This document shows positions 35,436-47,103 of a stretch of DNA of 64,000 bases, piece by piece. The notes below the pieces were generated by a model. That model was not told where the DNA came from. It made no database searches and was given only the letters and a program-made list of their open reading frames with translations. The stretch lies in assembly GCF_000001735.4 (NCBI RefSeq), contig NC_003070.9, positions 6,262,001 through 6,326,000 on the forward strand, read 5' to 3'. The first letter of the stretch is position 1, and each line of letters starts with the position of its first letter. A program made the position numbers and the translations under genes. Source of the stretch: Arabidopsis thaliana. Lineage: Eukaryota; Streptophyta; Magnoliopsida; Brassicales; Brassicaceae.

Positions 35436-35966
35436 ATGGGAAACACATCTTCATGCGCACCATTGATCATATCAACAAACTCATCCTCAGGAGTGGTTAA
35501 AATCTTGGCTCCATTCACCGGAACTCTTGAAGTTTTCTCAAAACCCATCAAAACCTCCGACATCGTCTCTAGACACTCCGGCCACTTTATTACCGACTCA
35601 ACTTTACTCCAAATCAGCCACCGAGTCACCGCCGTGTCTCCCGACGAATATTTACGGCCGAGACGACATCTCTACCTCCTCCTCCCGACCGACATGCTCT
35701 TCTCTGTCTTAACACAAGAAGAACTTTCTCTCATCTCCAACAAAGCCGCGGAGACACTCAACAAAAGCCGGTATAACCATTTGAAGAGAATATTCCCGGT
35801 CTGCATATTTCCGATGACCGGAGACAGAAGAAGAAACCCATCATCAGTTAATGAAGATCGAGCTCATGATGGTGTGGAAATAAGAGAAACCCTAGATGAG
35901 AAGGTACTATACGAATCAAAACATGGATCTTGGAGGCCTAAATTGGAGACGATCGTGGAGAGCTAA
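35436..35966 (+). CDS. PADRE (DUF4228) protein with N-myristoylation signal
   Basis: Single-exon gene of 176 aa. It starts MGNTSSCAPLI: Gly2 with Ser6 is a classical N-myristoylation site and Cys7 could be palmitoylated, so plasma-membrane attachment is likely. The PADRE/DUF4228 domain follows: a beta-rich N-terminal part (VVKILAPFTGTLEVF), the conserved central block RRHLYLLLP, and a disordered C-terminus with short conserved pieces (GSWRPKLETI). Family genes often respond to pathogens and abiotic stress, but the molecular function is unknown. A TATA box (TATATATAAGC, about 35331) and a CT-rich leader precede the ATG. I recall this as At1g18290. Confidence 0.88.
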   Translation: MGNTSSCAPLIISTNSSSGVVKILAPFTGTLEVFSKPIKTSDIVSRHSGHFITDSTLLQISHRVTAVSPDEYLRPRRHLYLLLPTDMLFSVLTQEELSLISNKAAETLNKSRYNHLKRIFPVCIFPMTGDRRRNPSSVNEDRAHDGVEIRETLDEKVLYESKHGSWRPKLETIVES

Positions 35967-37840
35967 ATGCCTAAAATCTCGAGGATCATTAAAATACTAT
36001 ATATATAAACAAATCAATTTTCAAACGTAGACGAGTATTTTGTTCTTTTATTTTTCCTGATTTTTTGTCCGACTTTAAAGAGAAATTGAGGCTTATATGG
36101 TTTTGTTCATGATTTGAATATTCGTGTAGATAATTTAGTGATTCAATTGTGTAATTATAGGTTTATTTAATTTATACTGGACAAGAATTGGATAAAAAGG
36201 ATATTGGTCAACGAATCAAAGAATTGGGTTTTTTGGTAATCCAGATTTTAGGTACAGCTATTTTGGTATTTGGTACGTATTTATATATAGTATACATATA
36301 TTTTCAACTTTGGTATGTATACTTTGTCAAAATAAATAAAAAACACTTAATGACCAAAAAAAAAACACTATGGTACGTATATATGTATATATCCAAATTT
36401 TAATTAAATAACCTTTAGAATTTTATTGGAACTATTCGCAGATACTCTGAATATAAAAGATATCGGCAGCCAATTCAATAATTAAAAGAGGATAATAAAA
36501 AGGACCTGCGCAGTTTTTTGGTAGTAGGCCAAAAGTCTACCTAAACTAAACCTATACGAGAATAACCTAGATTGATTATTTCATTCTCATCCATCATAAA
36601 ATTTTCATATCCAAGCAAGCTTTTACCATTTATCAAAAAAGGATATAAAAGGTAAGCTTTTACCATTTAAAATTTTTAAACATTAAAACTTTAGAAAATA
36701 CTTTATAAACATAGACATAAAAAAAATTGATAATAAATGTTCTATTAATCCTGATTATAACCATCTTTATGAGAATAAGAAGTAAACTTTTAGCCATTTT
36801 TTGGGGTCGTATTATTACTCTTAGTAACCTACCATTCAACATCATTGATAGTAGTTTGAGTTTCAATTATCAAAGAAAAGAAAAAACAATGAATAAGATA
36901 GAAAACTTGTAGTGTAATGGCCCATGGCCCATTTATAAGTTTTTTCAGCAGTAACAACAACGTTTGGGCTTCTAGAAGAAAGCAACAAAATGTGACTATG
37001 TGAGTCGTTTTATATTAGTTGAGATAAATGTTGATAAAAAAAGAAAAGAAATAAAAAGGCATCGCCTAATACCGTGTTTGCGTCAGGGACGAGTTTGTGG
37101 ATGACCACACTCTCTTACTACTAAACTAACAAAAACACTTGCTCAGCTTCTTCACGCACCGTTGATGCGCGTATCTCACACCATTCCTGCATTTTCTTCT
37201 CCGTGTCTGTGCCGATGTTTTTTTGGTGGTTTACGAGTTGACCTTATTTTGTTGTCTTTTTGTAGGATATCTAAGTTTGATTTTTCTTTGACGAAAAAAC
37301 ATTAAAATTCTAGAAGATAAACAAAATACTCGTGTTTATTTTGATAAGTGGGAATACGTAAACTGCTCATTTAATAGTGTAACATATTAAAGGCTTTTGT
37401 GTCGATTTTGATTGTTTATTTGGTTATTACCATTAGTGAAACCAAAATTTGGAATCCATTAGGAAGAGTTGTCTCATTAACGAATCTCAAAATACAGAGA
37501 AAGGAGTTACATTTCAGATTCCAAACCGAACAAAACCGAGAACTCAATTACAATAACCGGGAAAGTTGAGTCAATAAATATGTATACTTTCGATTTAGCA
37601 AGTTGATTAGATAAAAAAAAAAAAAAAATAGTTGAAGCGCGTGGGAAGTTCCATATAAAAATAGTCCTAAAACCAATAACGCTCTTAACAAATTCACATC
37701 TCCCTCTCTCTTATCCATTTCCTCTCTAGACTTCCTTAAATCGATTCTCCCGAATTCGAGAACAGAGCCTTTTTTTCTTTAATTCCAACTCTTTCTCTCT
37801 TGTTCTGAATTCGTGGTTCGTCGGTATTATAAAAAAAAAC
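35967..37840. other. Intergenic region with simple repeats, NUDT4 promoter at right
   Basis: No gene was found. It includes a 16-bp direct repeat (AAGCTTTTACCATTTA) near 36617 and 36655, GGTA-rich low-complexity sequence near 36230-36380 and a poly(A) run at 37613-37629. Bases about 37660-37840 look like the NUDT4 promoter and leader. Confidence 0.45.
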
Positions 37841-38799
37841 ATGACAGGGTTCTCTGTGTCTCTTTTTGTGTCAAACTTGTCAAATGTGGCCTCGTATTTG
37901 TCGCCCATCTTCGAGAACATCCCCTCCACCAAGGTTGTTCCCGCACAGATCGAGAAAGTTGTCTCTTTGGTCTCTCGTACCGGTCGCGATTTGCAGCGTT
38001 ACGATCACGCTGGCTATCGTCAAGTCGTCGGGTACGTCTTAACGCCTCTTCGTTCATTTTTTTCCAAAACCCTAATTTTTGTTCTTATCAAATTAATTTT
38101 ACCCCTAATTAGAAATTAGCTTTGGCCGTTGTTCAAATTCACAATAATGATTAGTTTGGTAAATATTTAGGTGTAATTTGATATAGTTTTACAACGAACG
38201 TTAGAATAATTAAAGTTACCAATTTTAAAAAATTCGTGTTCAATAGAAAGATCGTTAAACGGTTAATTATTCCCGCGGCAATTTGGAATAACGTGTTGAA
38301 GTTTTCAAAATTTGAGGACTATCTCTATTCATTTTTTCTGGAATCTAATATCAACTTTTTCTGCAGATGTGTACCGTATAGATACAAGAAACAAGAAGTC
38401 AATGGAGTTGAAACCCAAGTAATCCAAGTTCTTCTTGTCAGTGCTCAAAAGGGCAAAGGAATGTTATTTCCAAAAGGAGGTTGGGAGACGGATGAATCAA
38501 TGGAGGAAGCTGCTTTGAGAGAGACGATCGAAGAAGCGGGTGTAACAGGAGAGCTCGAAGAAAAGCTTGGGAAATGGCAATACAAAAGCAAAAGACATAG
38601 CATAATTCACGATGGGTATATGTTTGCTTTGCTTGTCAGTCAAGAGTTCGAGCGATGGCCTGAGGCGGAAATGAGACAACGCAGATGGGTAAGTTTGGAT
38701 GAAGCAAGAGAAGTATGTCAGAATTGGTGGATGAGAGAAGCTCTTGAAGCATTCATTAACCTGAAATGTCTAGCTGACGATGATGAAAGTGGGAACTGA
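37841..38799 (+). CDS. NUDT4: Nudix hydrolase of the DIPP-like group (NUDT4-like)
   Basis: There are two exons, 37841-38031 and 38367-38799, joined within a Gly codon (207 aa). The Nudix box is GGWETDESMEEAALRETIEEAGV and fits GX5EX7REUXEEXGU exactly, so Mg2+-dependent cleavage of a phosphoanhydride is expected. The upstream segment KGKGMLFPKGGW is typical of the diphosphoinositol/diadenosine polyphosphate group. The N-terminal 60 residues (starting MTGFSVSLFVSNLSNV) precede the domain and hold no clear cleavage site. Substrate preference cannot be read from the sequence, though plant relatives of this subgroup act on dinucleotides or inositol pyrophosphates. I recall this as At1g18300. Confidence 0.92.
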
Positions 38800-39199
38800 A
38801 TTAGTAGCACTCAGAAGAAAAATACGATGTTTATTTAGAGTTGGTGAAACAGAGCTTTTGACTTAGATAACCTCTACATGGAGCTGAAGCTTCCTAAGGG
38901 ATACAGTTGGTCATAGCTTCTCTCTGTCTATTGAGAGGTGTGGAAAAGTTTTGATTGTTCGATGAAAGTCAACTTTTGTCTTCTAATTTTATTCATTCTT
39001 TTGTATTTTGATGATTCATTCATTCTTTTATTGTGAATAAAATGCTAGACAGGTTCCTTTATAAAAACGTTTACTAACTTAATCACACATGTCGCTTTCA
39101 TGATCATATGTCTAATCATTCCAAAGGATTTTACTGCAGTATCATAGTTTTTACAATAATGAACAAACAAGCAACATTTTCCAGCCTACCGCCATGACA

Positions 39200-41956
39200 T
39201 CAGTCTCTACTGTGAACCCACCACAATAGATTACTGAGAGAGTTTCCATCATCATACATATTTAATCTCTTTATCTTCTTAATTGCACCATCTTTGTCGT
39301 AAAGACTTTCCAGAGCATAGAGGAATCCTTTCCAGCCTTCTCCAACGCCATTTCTCTGCAACGCCGGCAAAGTCCAGTTCACCAGCTGCTTCACGAATAC
39401 TACATCAGAGGATTTCCGACACCGGAAGTATCGGTAATAATTGTATCCCAAGCCTACATTCTTTCCACTCCTTAGGCCCGAACCATAAGCTACTGTCTCT
39501 CTTGGTAGACCATAAAACCCCAACCACACGATTCTCTGCCGTGAAATCTTTAGGATACAAAGCTTCACCTTTCTTCACCTGTCCACCAAGAAAGAATAAC
39601 AGTAACTGGCTCAATATGATTTTCTTTTGATTTAAATATTGTTTTAAAAAGTATATCTTCATTACGAAAATTATGTTTTGGTTTTGGTGTCTTAATTTTT
39701 AGTTTGGTTTTTCATATAGAGAGGGACATATCTACCAATTCTAACTTGTTGATAGCCGTAACCAAGATTCAAGAATAGTTACCTGCCACCACATCTTCGC
39801 GGCGTGTATCTCAAGCGTCATGATCGTTGACGCCGTCTCCACCAGATGTTTGTCGCCGTAAGCTAACCCTAATAAAGCGGCGGAGTAATAAGCGTTTACG
39901 GCCTCGCTTGTGCTCTCTTGATTCCGGCCGTCCCAAAACTCTGTTAACCCTCCAGCCCATGAGTGTAGCTTGAAAAGATCAAAATTTCTCAAACGCGGAT
40001 AACTAGAATTTGAATTATTATCATCTTTTCTCCCAAACGTCATGAAATCCGCCAATAGACTGTACGCTTGAGCTCTGTATCTCTCTCCCCACAAAGGATC
40101 AAACTTAGCGAGCACGGCAATAGCGTAGAGAAAGTAACCAATATGGTAATGATGATCATTATATATACCGAACCCGAAATCAGCTTGTGAATCTTTTGAT
40201 CCTTGCTTCGTGATCAAACCTCCCCATTTAGGATCATACAGAAAGCCGTTAGGTTTGAAGCTACCATCTAACCACGGCTCAATCATGTTCTTCAGGTAAG
40301 TTACAATCTTCGGAATCACATCGAGATAGCAAACTTCCTCGGCGATTAAGGCAAACCTAGCTGCTCTGGCTATTAATTTCCCGTAGAAATACGACGAACT
40401 CGTGACCTCAGCTGAGGAATTCAAACCGTTAACGTCTTTGCCAAGAGCCGAGATGATCTCCTTGTACGAATCTTTTTTGACTCCTTTCATTGAGTGCCAC
40501 GTCACCGAAACAGAGTCAGGTTTAAGAACCCATGAGTCTCCGACGACCCCTACTAAATCTCCGTCGATACTTTTGTACCGGAAATGATCTAAAACGGTGA
40601 CTGAACTGTTAGTGCACCCTCTGTCAGGACAAACTAGAAGGAGTGTTGATTGCTGGAACAAGCTGGAAGCTGTTTTAGAAGACTAAAGTGAAGATCAAGT
40701 AATTGATGCTGACGTGGATATGCCGCCAAATGAACGAATGACGTGGAGATCACAACAGGATGAGTTCAGTTTGGAGAGGAAATATTCACGCGAAGATTTG
40801 TAGTGATCCAAGATCTCGAAGGCTAACCTAGAAGACCAAAGACCTCGATAGTATAAATAGAGGTGCTAAGGTTCTTGTTAGACTTGGCCGTGATTGTGAG
40901 TGAAAAGCTAGTGCAACGCTTTTCATTATTAGAGACTAAGGTTTAGTCTGATTGGAATTCTAGAGAGATCAAAGAGTGTGTTCTTGTGATCTGCTCTTGT
41001 GTGTTTAGGGAAATCTCAGGTGACAAGCTAAAGTAGTTTAGATCTTGTGTAAATCCAATTAAAGGAGTTGTAAATTTCTTAATCAGATTTCTAATAAAGT
41101 GATACTCAGTGGTTCTGAGTTTGGGGAATACGATTCTTGGTTCATCCGGAATTTCATGAACGACCGTCTTTTGCTAAAAGTTTCAGATGAAGAGGATGAG
41201 CGAGCATCAGCAGATCTCCAGAACCTCTCTTCTCCCACATATACTTTAAAGTAAAGGGCTTTGTAAAGTCAGCGTCACCGGAAACTGGGTAACAAGAACT
41301 GAATCGGTCGAGTGTAGATTCGTAACCTGGATTCGAACCCGGTAACACGGTGATTCGTACTATACCCGTAAACCCACCACGGCAATGAATCGAGGAATCG
41401 CCGTGTTTAGTCAGATCAATAGGCGAGGAGGCGTAAATCAGCCATCTCTGGTTGTTGGTGAGCTTGTCTGACCACTTAGTAGATGAGCTACTGGACAAAG
41501 ATCTGACCCCATGGCTCGTTGAGATAGTGATGGAGTTACCGGAGACAGAGAAGTTATAAACGGGCTTCCTCTAACGAGGAAAAATCTGAGATTAGAGGAA
41601 GGGAAATCAAGAGTAACGACAAGATCACTGAACGAAGAGATAATATGAGTTTTCCGGGAACGCGGTCCGGGTCCGTTTGACCCGGAAATGATGATGTCTG
41701 CGGTAAACACCTCGTAGAAGAAATCAGAGTTGTGAAACAGAGATGGGTATGAGATACAGAGAGAGGAGTCCACAGATTTGATGAGGTAAGGATGAAAATA
41801 TTCAGCTTGGTCACCGTTTTTAAGAGTGAAGTTTTGGAAGAAAGAATTTGTAGGGAGAGGGTTTGAGAGGAGGTCTGGGCTAAAGAAACGAGAAGGATCT
41901 GGTAAAACAGAGGATTTAGTTTCCGGGAAAAGAAAAAGAGCGTTCGATGAAGCCAT
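39200..41956 (-). pseudogene. GH81 endo-beta-1,3-glucanase gene, broken by frameshifts and a solo LTR
   Basis: The N-terminal part starts at 41956 (MASSNALFLFPETKSS). The body is clearly glycoside hydrolase family 81: WLIYASSPI, YFYGKLIARAARFALIAEEV, FGFGIYNDHHYHIGYFLYAI with the catalytic-region Asp, SWAGGLTEFWDGRNQESTSEAVN with the Glu pair, and GEGWKGFLYALES near the end. One base is missing near 41555 relative to the expected protein, about five bases near 39407, and a 550-bp solo LTR (40607-41156) separates LAKDGR from the VTVLDHFRY segment. The final intron (39579-39782) has normal ends. In A. thaliana I recall an intact gene, At1g18310. Here no functional enzyme is expected. It lies head to head with the broken TIM22 gene. 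Confidence 0.85.
40607..41156 (+). mobile_element. Solo LTR of an LTR retrotransposon inside the GH81 gene
   Basis: The 550-bp element begins TGTTAGTGCACCC and ends ATTTCA, the usual TG..CA limits. It is flanked by a perfect 5-bp target duplication TGAAC (40602-40606 and 41157-41161). A TATA-like AGTATAAATAGAGG at about 40850 and AATAAA at about 41092 fit the U3 and R regions of an LTR. No internal domain is present, so it is a recombination remnant (fossil). The family is not certain; the short LTR suits Copia. The perfect target repeats suggest a fairly young insertion. Confidence 0.9.
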
Positions 41957-42379
41957 GGCTCTGGTTTCGCTCTTTGATTTTTGATGTTTCTGATCTCTGT
42001 CTTTGGTTGTTTTGAAAAGAGATTAGAGCAGCATATATGGAGGGGGAATTTGAAGCGGCATGCATATGTAGGAACTAGGTAGACGTTTTTTCTTTCGAAA
42101 AGCAATATGCCACGTGGCACATCTTGATATCCTCAAAACCTAATTGGATACATATATTGGACCTTAGTAAGGCTCGAGTGTACAGGCCCAAAATGTAGAC
42201 TAATGGGCCTAAAGTGGTAGCTAGCTGTAGCTTAAACCCTAGAACCTCGGGATAAACCCTGATTAATTTTATCTCACAGGCACGCGAACGAACACGCTTG
42301 ATCTGATTCGTACAATCCCCTTCTTTTAAGCTTTTGATGACATTGTCCCTTGTCGGATCCTACTCTCTTAACCTTTGAA

Positions 42380-43531
42380 ATGGCTGATTCGAGTGCTGCT
42401 GAAACAACAACCGGTGCTTCTTCTCCCCCCGCGGCTTCTGATGAGAACTCTACCAGATTCAACCGATCCGGATGCCAACCATCGAGGAGATCCGAGCTCA
42501 AGAGGTTTGGAACAACTGCGCCGTTCGTGCTGTAACTAGTGGAGTCATGGGTCAGTTCAAATATCCTCTCTTTCTCGATCTATATTGCTCCATTGCTCTT
42601 GCTTTTCCAAAAATGCTAAAAGCTCTAGGTACTTTGATTGGTTTGAGAATAGTGAAATTGGTAAAGTGATTAGCTTTCTAATGGTGATATGCTTCTGAGC
42701 TGGTTATTGAGTCACTTTCAGATTGCACTTAATAATCGGATTTGGTTAGGTGAATTGATGATGTGAAATCTCAAATCGAATCTATTATTATAAATACTCT
42801 AAAAGGTATAAAGCTACTAATATAAATGCTCGCCGGTTGTAGAGTTGATATGACAGTTAGACATGTGAAGGATATTCAATTGATTTGTTCACATTCTGTG
42901 TGAATTGTGGTGTAGGAGGAGGACTCGGGTTGATGATGGGTTTGTTCCTGGGGGCATTAGATAATCCTATTACGCATGATACTATGACGGCTAGGTAGCA
43001 GTTTGTGTTCACGGCAAAACAAATGGGGCAAAGGAGTTGGAATTCCTGTAAGACATTTGCAGTTATGGGTTTGGTTTTCTCTGCTGCAGAATGCATTGTC
43101 GAAAAGGTAATACCTTGTTTATTGACCAAGAAAAACAAGGAAATTCCACTACTAACTCATGTATCGTAACTTCAAAACCTTATTATCGACTTTTTTGGTT
43201 TACCTCTCTGAAAAAGGCAAGAGCTAAGCATGACACTGTAAACACCGCTATAGCTGGATGTGTTACCGGTGGTTCAATGTCCGCCCGAGGTAAGACCTAT
43301 TATCTTCTGTGCATGGAATTTAAATCTTAGAGATTCATTATCAATATGCAACGGCCTAGTTCCCAAACTGTAATCTCGTAGAGGTTTGATTTCTCTTACA
43401 TGATACATGTGTTCTTGAGGACTTAATGGATTGGTCTTGTTTCAGGTGGGCCAAAAGCTGCGTGTATAGGTTGCGCTGGATTTGCAATTTTCTCTGTACT
43501 CATAGAGAAGTTCTTTGATAGGCATACATAA
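42380..43531 (+). pseudogene. TIM22-type mitochondrial inner-membrane translocase gene, broken
   Basis: Four exons are recognisable: 42380-42550, 42916-43106, 43217-43289 and 43446-43531, all with GT..AG borders. The protein is the Tim17/Tim22/Tim23 family carrier translocase: PTIEEIRAQEVWNNCAVR, GGGLGLMMGLFLGALDNP, CVTGGSMSARGGPKAAC and IEKFFDRHT. One base appears missing in exon 1 near 42447, so the first ATG runs into a stop at the end of exon 1. Starting at the internal ATG 42472 would avoid this. An in-frame TAG at 42996-42998, where Gln is expected (TARQQF), still truncates the protein after the first two membrane helices. A second near-identical gene exists elsewhere in A. thaliana (from memory), which would relax selection here. 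It may instead be an assembly error. Confidence 0.8.
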
Positions 43532-44195
43532 ACCAGTGAGATATCTAACAGACGCCATTGCTGAGATTTTTTTGCTGCTTCTTTTCTGTGATAGTGATAC
43601 AGTTCATCACCTGAACCCAGGGAGATAGAAGCTAGAATTACACTTTTCAATATAGAATAAGCAAGGCTTGTGTTGATTGCATATACTTCAATTGTTGTTA
43701 TTTATCATAGATTTCATTAGACTTTGAGGGCTCCAATATTTAAGTAAGTGAATTAGACTTGAGGGCTCCAATTTTTAAGCAAGTGTCCACAGAAATTTAG
43801 GGGGTTCCCTTTGCACAATGTTTCAATTCTCAGAGTTTGAAGTTTCACTCGTATATTAATCTGCTTAATGTAAAAACCTTTTAACATTAAGACTGGTCTT
43901 AAGGCTAATAATCATAAACCAGACCTAAGATTGAAACAGAGCTAGGAATAGTTGGCCAAACAAATACACTGTTAAAACTGATTTGTATATGAAGAAAAAA
44001 AGAAGTGTCTTCTTAACGTGAGACAGCAGGAGAAACTTCATTACAAGAATTACATGTGGCGGACAAGTAAAACCACTTACCAACTCGGATTTAGGATTTG
44101 GTTCGTGGAATGCTATGATCCAAGTCACCCAGCAAATGGCTAAAACAATGTTCACGGATCATCAAAATTGACTCCAAACTGTACAATGGCTAAAA

Positions 44196-45640
44196 CTAGC
44201 ATATACGTGCTCTTTGGCTTTTCTTTTCATCTGAAGCTACCAGCGTCAATGATGATGTTACTTCTCTTTCTGATAGGCATCTCTTGTATGGCCTGAACCC
44301 ACTTGCATTTACAGGATTACAAGATCCTTGTTTTTCTAAGGAGCTTAACCGTTTCCATGAAGAACTTATCGGCTCTGCACTTTTCTCCAAGTTCTCAGAT
44401 GCTTCTGTAACCGAGCCAAATGCATTAGAACCAGTACAAAACGTTTCCCATACACCAAGAGATAAATTAGTGTCAACTAGCATCCCTGAGTAGTGATTCT
44501 CCTGACACGTCATTTGTTTAAGATCATCATCATTGTAAGAGGATGGTTTGTGAGATTCTTCCGCGACAAGGACAATCTTCCCGAAAAGAGTAATGCTTGA
44601 AATGGGTGTTGAACCAATGTCAGAATCATCTTTGAAAGGTTGCTTGGATGTTGTGTAGTTATTCTTTTTATCAATGGAAGTTGCACCAATGGATTGGATG
44701 TCACTGGTACACGAATTAGGCGAAGAGCATCTATTGACTTGATCCTCTGAACCAAACGATGATAACACTGAGGTTGGAGACTTGGTTCCTTTCTCCATAG
44801 CTGACAAATTTGGTGGAGGAGACTGAGTATATGGAACAGGCGATTTCCGAGGATAAGGATGTGCCGGTTTTCTCTTTGGACGAGGAGGCGGGATCACAAT
44901 CGCTTTAACCGATCCTTCACTTCTACTGTCAGCTTCCTGAGCCATCTGCAATGGATAAAAAACTGTCAGGTTACAAACTAACCAAATCAGTACTACTGAT
45001 GTTATGGAACATATGAACAAACAAGACCTTGGAGAAGAACTTTTGAGCATGGCTTCGTATCTGTACAGCGGTTTTTGTACCTATGTGTTCTGCAGCAAAG
45101 TCAAGACTTAGGTTCTTCAGAACTACATCTAATAGCAGCTAGATTCTAAGCTCAATTTAAGCTCCAAGTCAAATAATACCTTGGATTTGACGCCAACCAC
45201 GACCATAAAGCTTGATAGCTTCAAGAAACCTATCATGCTCTTCCTCACTCCACTTCTCTCTCTGCTTAGTTACTGTGTACGGTTTCCTAACCTTGAAGAA
45301 CAATACACAGAGGAGAGGTAAGATCCACTGGCAAAATCTGAAATTTGTCTCTTCTCCAAAGTTGTGACAAAACATATAGTACCTTGACAACGTTTTCAAT
45401 CCAATGACTGCTGGTTTCAGGATTAATTCCTTCATTGGAATTGCAACTTCCATTTTCTACATTGCTGCTTAGTTCCTCACTTCGATCCTGAAGTGGAAAC
45501 AAGAAATGAAATTAAATGGCTTTTACTTCAAGTTCTTCCAAAAAAAGAAACTTTCTTCATATAGAATCTACTTCTTCTATAAGCGTCAATAACTACTCTT
45601 AATTCATCAATCTCTAGTCAATTATTACCTCAGCGGCCAT
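44196..45640 (-). CDS. RVE7: REVEILLE-type MYB-SANT transcription factor (RVE7/EPR1-like)
   Basis: There are five exons: 45629-45640 (MAAE), 45383-45487, 45180-45291, 45028-45089 and 44196-44945, giving 346 aa. The single MYB/SANT repeat reads [20 protein letters not shown], then YGRGWRQIQEHIGTKTAVQI and RSHAQKFFSK. This includes the SHAQKFF signature that defines the LHY/CCA1/REVEILLE group. A Pro-rich block, VIPPPRPKRKPAHPYPRK, follows as in all RVE proteins. The C-terminal region is Ser-rich. RVE proteins bind the evening element; EPR1/RVE7 is a clock-output factor linked to circadian and phytochrome control. The first exon codes only four residues. I recall this as At1g18330. Confidence 0.92.
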
Positions 45641-47103
45641 TAAAAAATATCTGAAACGCTTTCTTGCTGCAACTATAATTCTCACAAAACCAGCCTGAAA
45701 GCGAACAAAACAGAGCATAAAGCTGATTAATTTCACCGAATCAGTTTTTTGTATAGTCCGCACATGAAGAAACAAGATCCAAGAGAAAACAGGGAAAAGA
45801 AAAAGAAACCTCAATCAGAACTCTGCAAGTTATCCGTCCACCGAAGATTTCTGAACAGTGTAAAGATAAAATAAGAATCTTCTTCTGCTTCCTTTTTTTT
45901 TTCTCGAGAAATCAAATTAGCGTAAACAAGAAAAGACGATTTCTCGAGAAAATTACGAAATAGGAAACAGTGAGAAGAGGAGACAGGAGAGAGTGAAGAA
46001 AGAAAGAAGGTACTAGAAATAGCAAGTGACCAATTTTTTATATTAAATAGCAGAGATGTGCCACGTCAGATTCAGATTTTTATCATTATTTAATGTTCAT
46101 GGAAATTTCGAGAAGGTTGACACTGAGAGAGAGATATCTTGTGGCTCAGAACAAAGCTAACACTCACTCTCGCTAGTGTACACCACGCGCTGTGTCTTCT
46201 TCAAAGAATCTGATCTGTTTCTCTAATCCGTACAGAAAAAGATTCTGTGGATAAAAAATGTGAAACGTTAGCAAATTATGAAGAAGATATTTTTTTGTGA
46301 TTATTTGGAAGATATCCTTTTTTTGTGTGTTTCCGATCCGTCTCTGACTTCCACTTGCTTTCGTGATATTACTCTTTGCCGGTTTGCCCCCAAAAAGGCC
46401 AAAACTAGTCTCATTGTTCAGTTTTGTAAGTTGTAACCTTCGATTTTTGTAAAGGGAAAAATACATTATTCTTGAGTTAAAAAAATCACTTGATTAATTA
46501 GATGATTTGATACTTGAGTAATTGATATGTATTATGTAGTAATTCGATTTCAAAATATCTCTTTAGTCTTATAAAACTGTATGAAAGAAAAGTTCATGAC
46601 AAAAGATTATAAAATGGTTGGGATAATGGGCAAATCAAGTCGCATCACATGGTGTCGGATGTGACAACTATATTTCTTAATCACACAAACTATTAGAGCC
46701 ACAATTTTGATACGGACAGATCACCCCATTCCTCTCTTTATTATTATCTTTTTGTTTCATTTTTGATATATACATTATATGTTTTAAATTAAAATGATCG
46801 CTTTCTGACCCCAAACTATGAAAAAAGAACAAGATCTTTTCCTCAATTTAATTATATGATAATGAGGTCCTTAAGTCCTTCTATGTTACGCAATTCATAT
46901 TCTATCTCACATTTGTCTATCTACAATAAATTAAGGTTCAAGCACTCATGATTCAATACTTTTGGCAATTTTGTAAAAGAAAAGATATCTCTCTGATTCA
47001 TTATATCAAAACCAAATTCAACAATTGTTCTCACTCTACTAAGTCCTAGTCCTAGTATATAACTGCACAATCTCCCCGTAAGGTTAAGAAAGCCTAGAAG
47101 TAC
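45641..47103. other. Intergenic, RVE7 promoter and 3' flank of the acetyltransferase gene
   Basis: No gene was seen. The left part contains CT/AG-rich 5' UTR-like sequence of RVE7 (about 45800-46010). The rest is AT-rich without distinct features. Confidence 0.45.

Noticed and set aside
43727-43790. Short direct repeat (GAGGGCTCCAAT) downstream of TIM22
   Set aside because: A small local duplication in 3' flank with no sign of function.
46173-46466. 97-codon minus-strand frame
   Set aside because: It has no homology that I can recognise and lies in the RVE7 upstream region. Probably chance.
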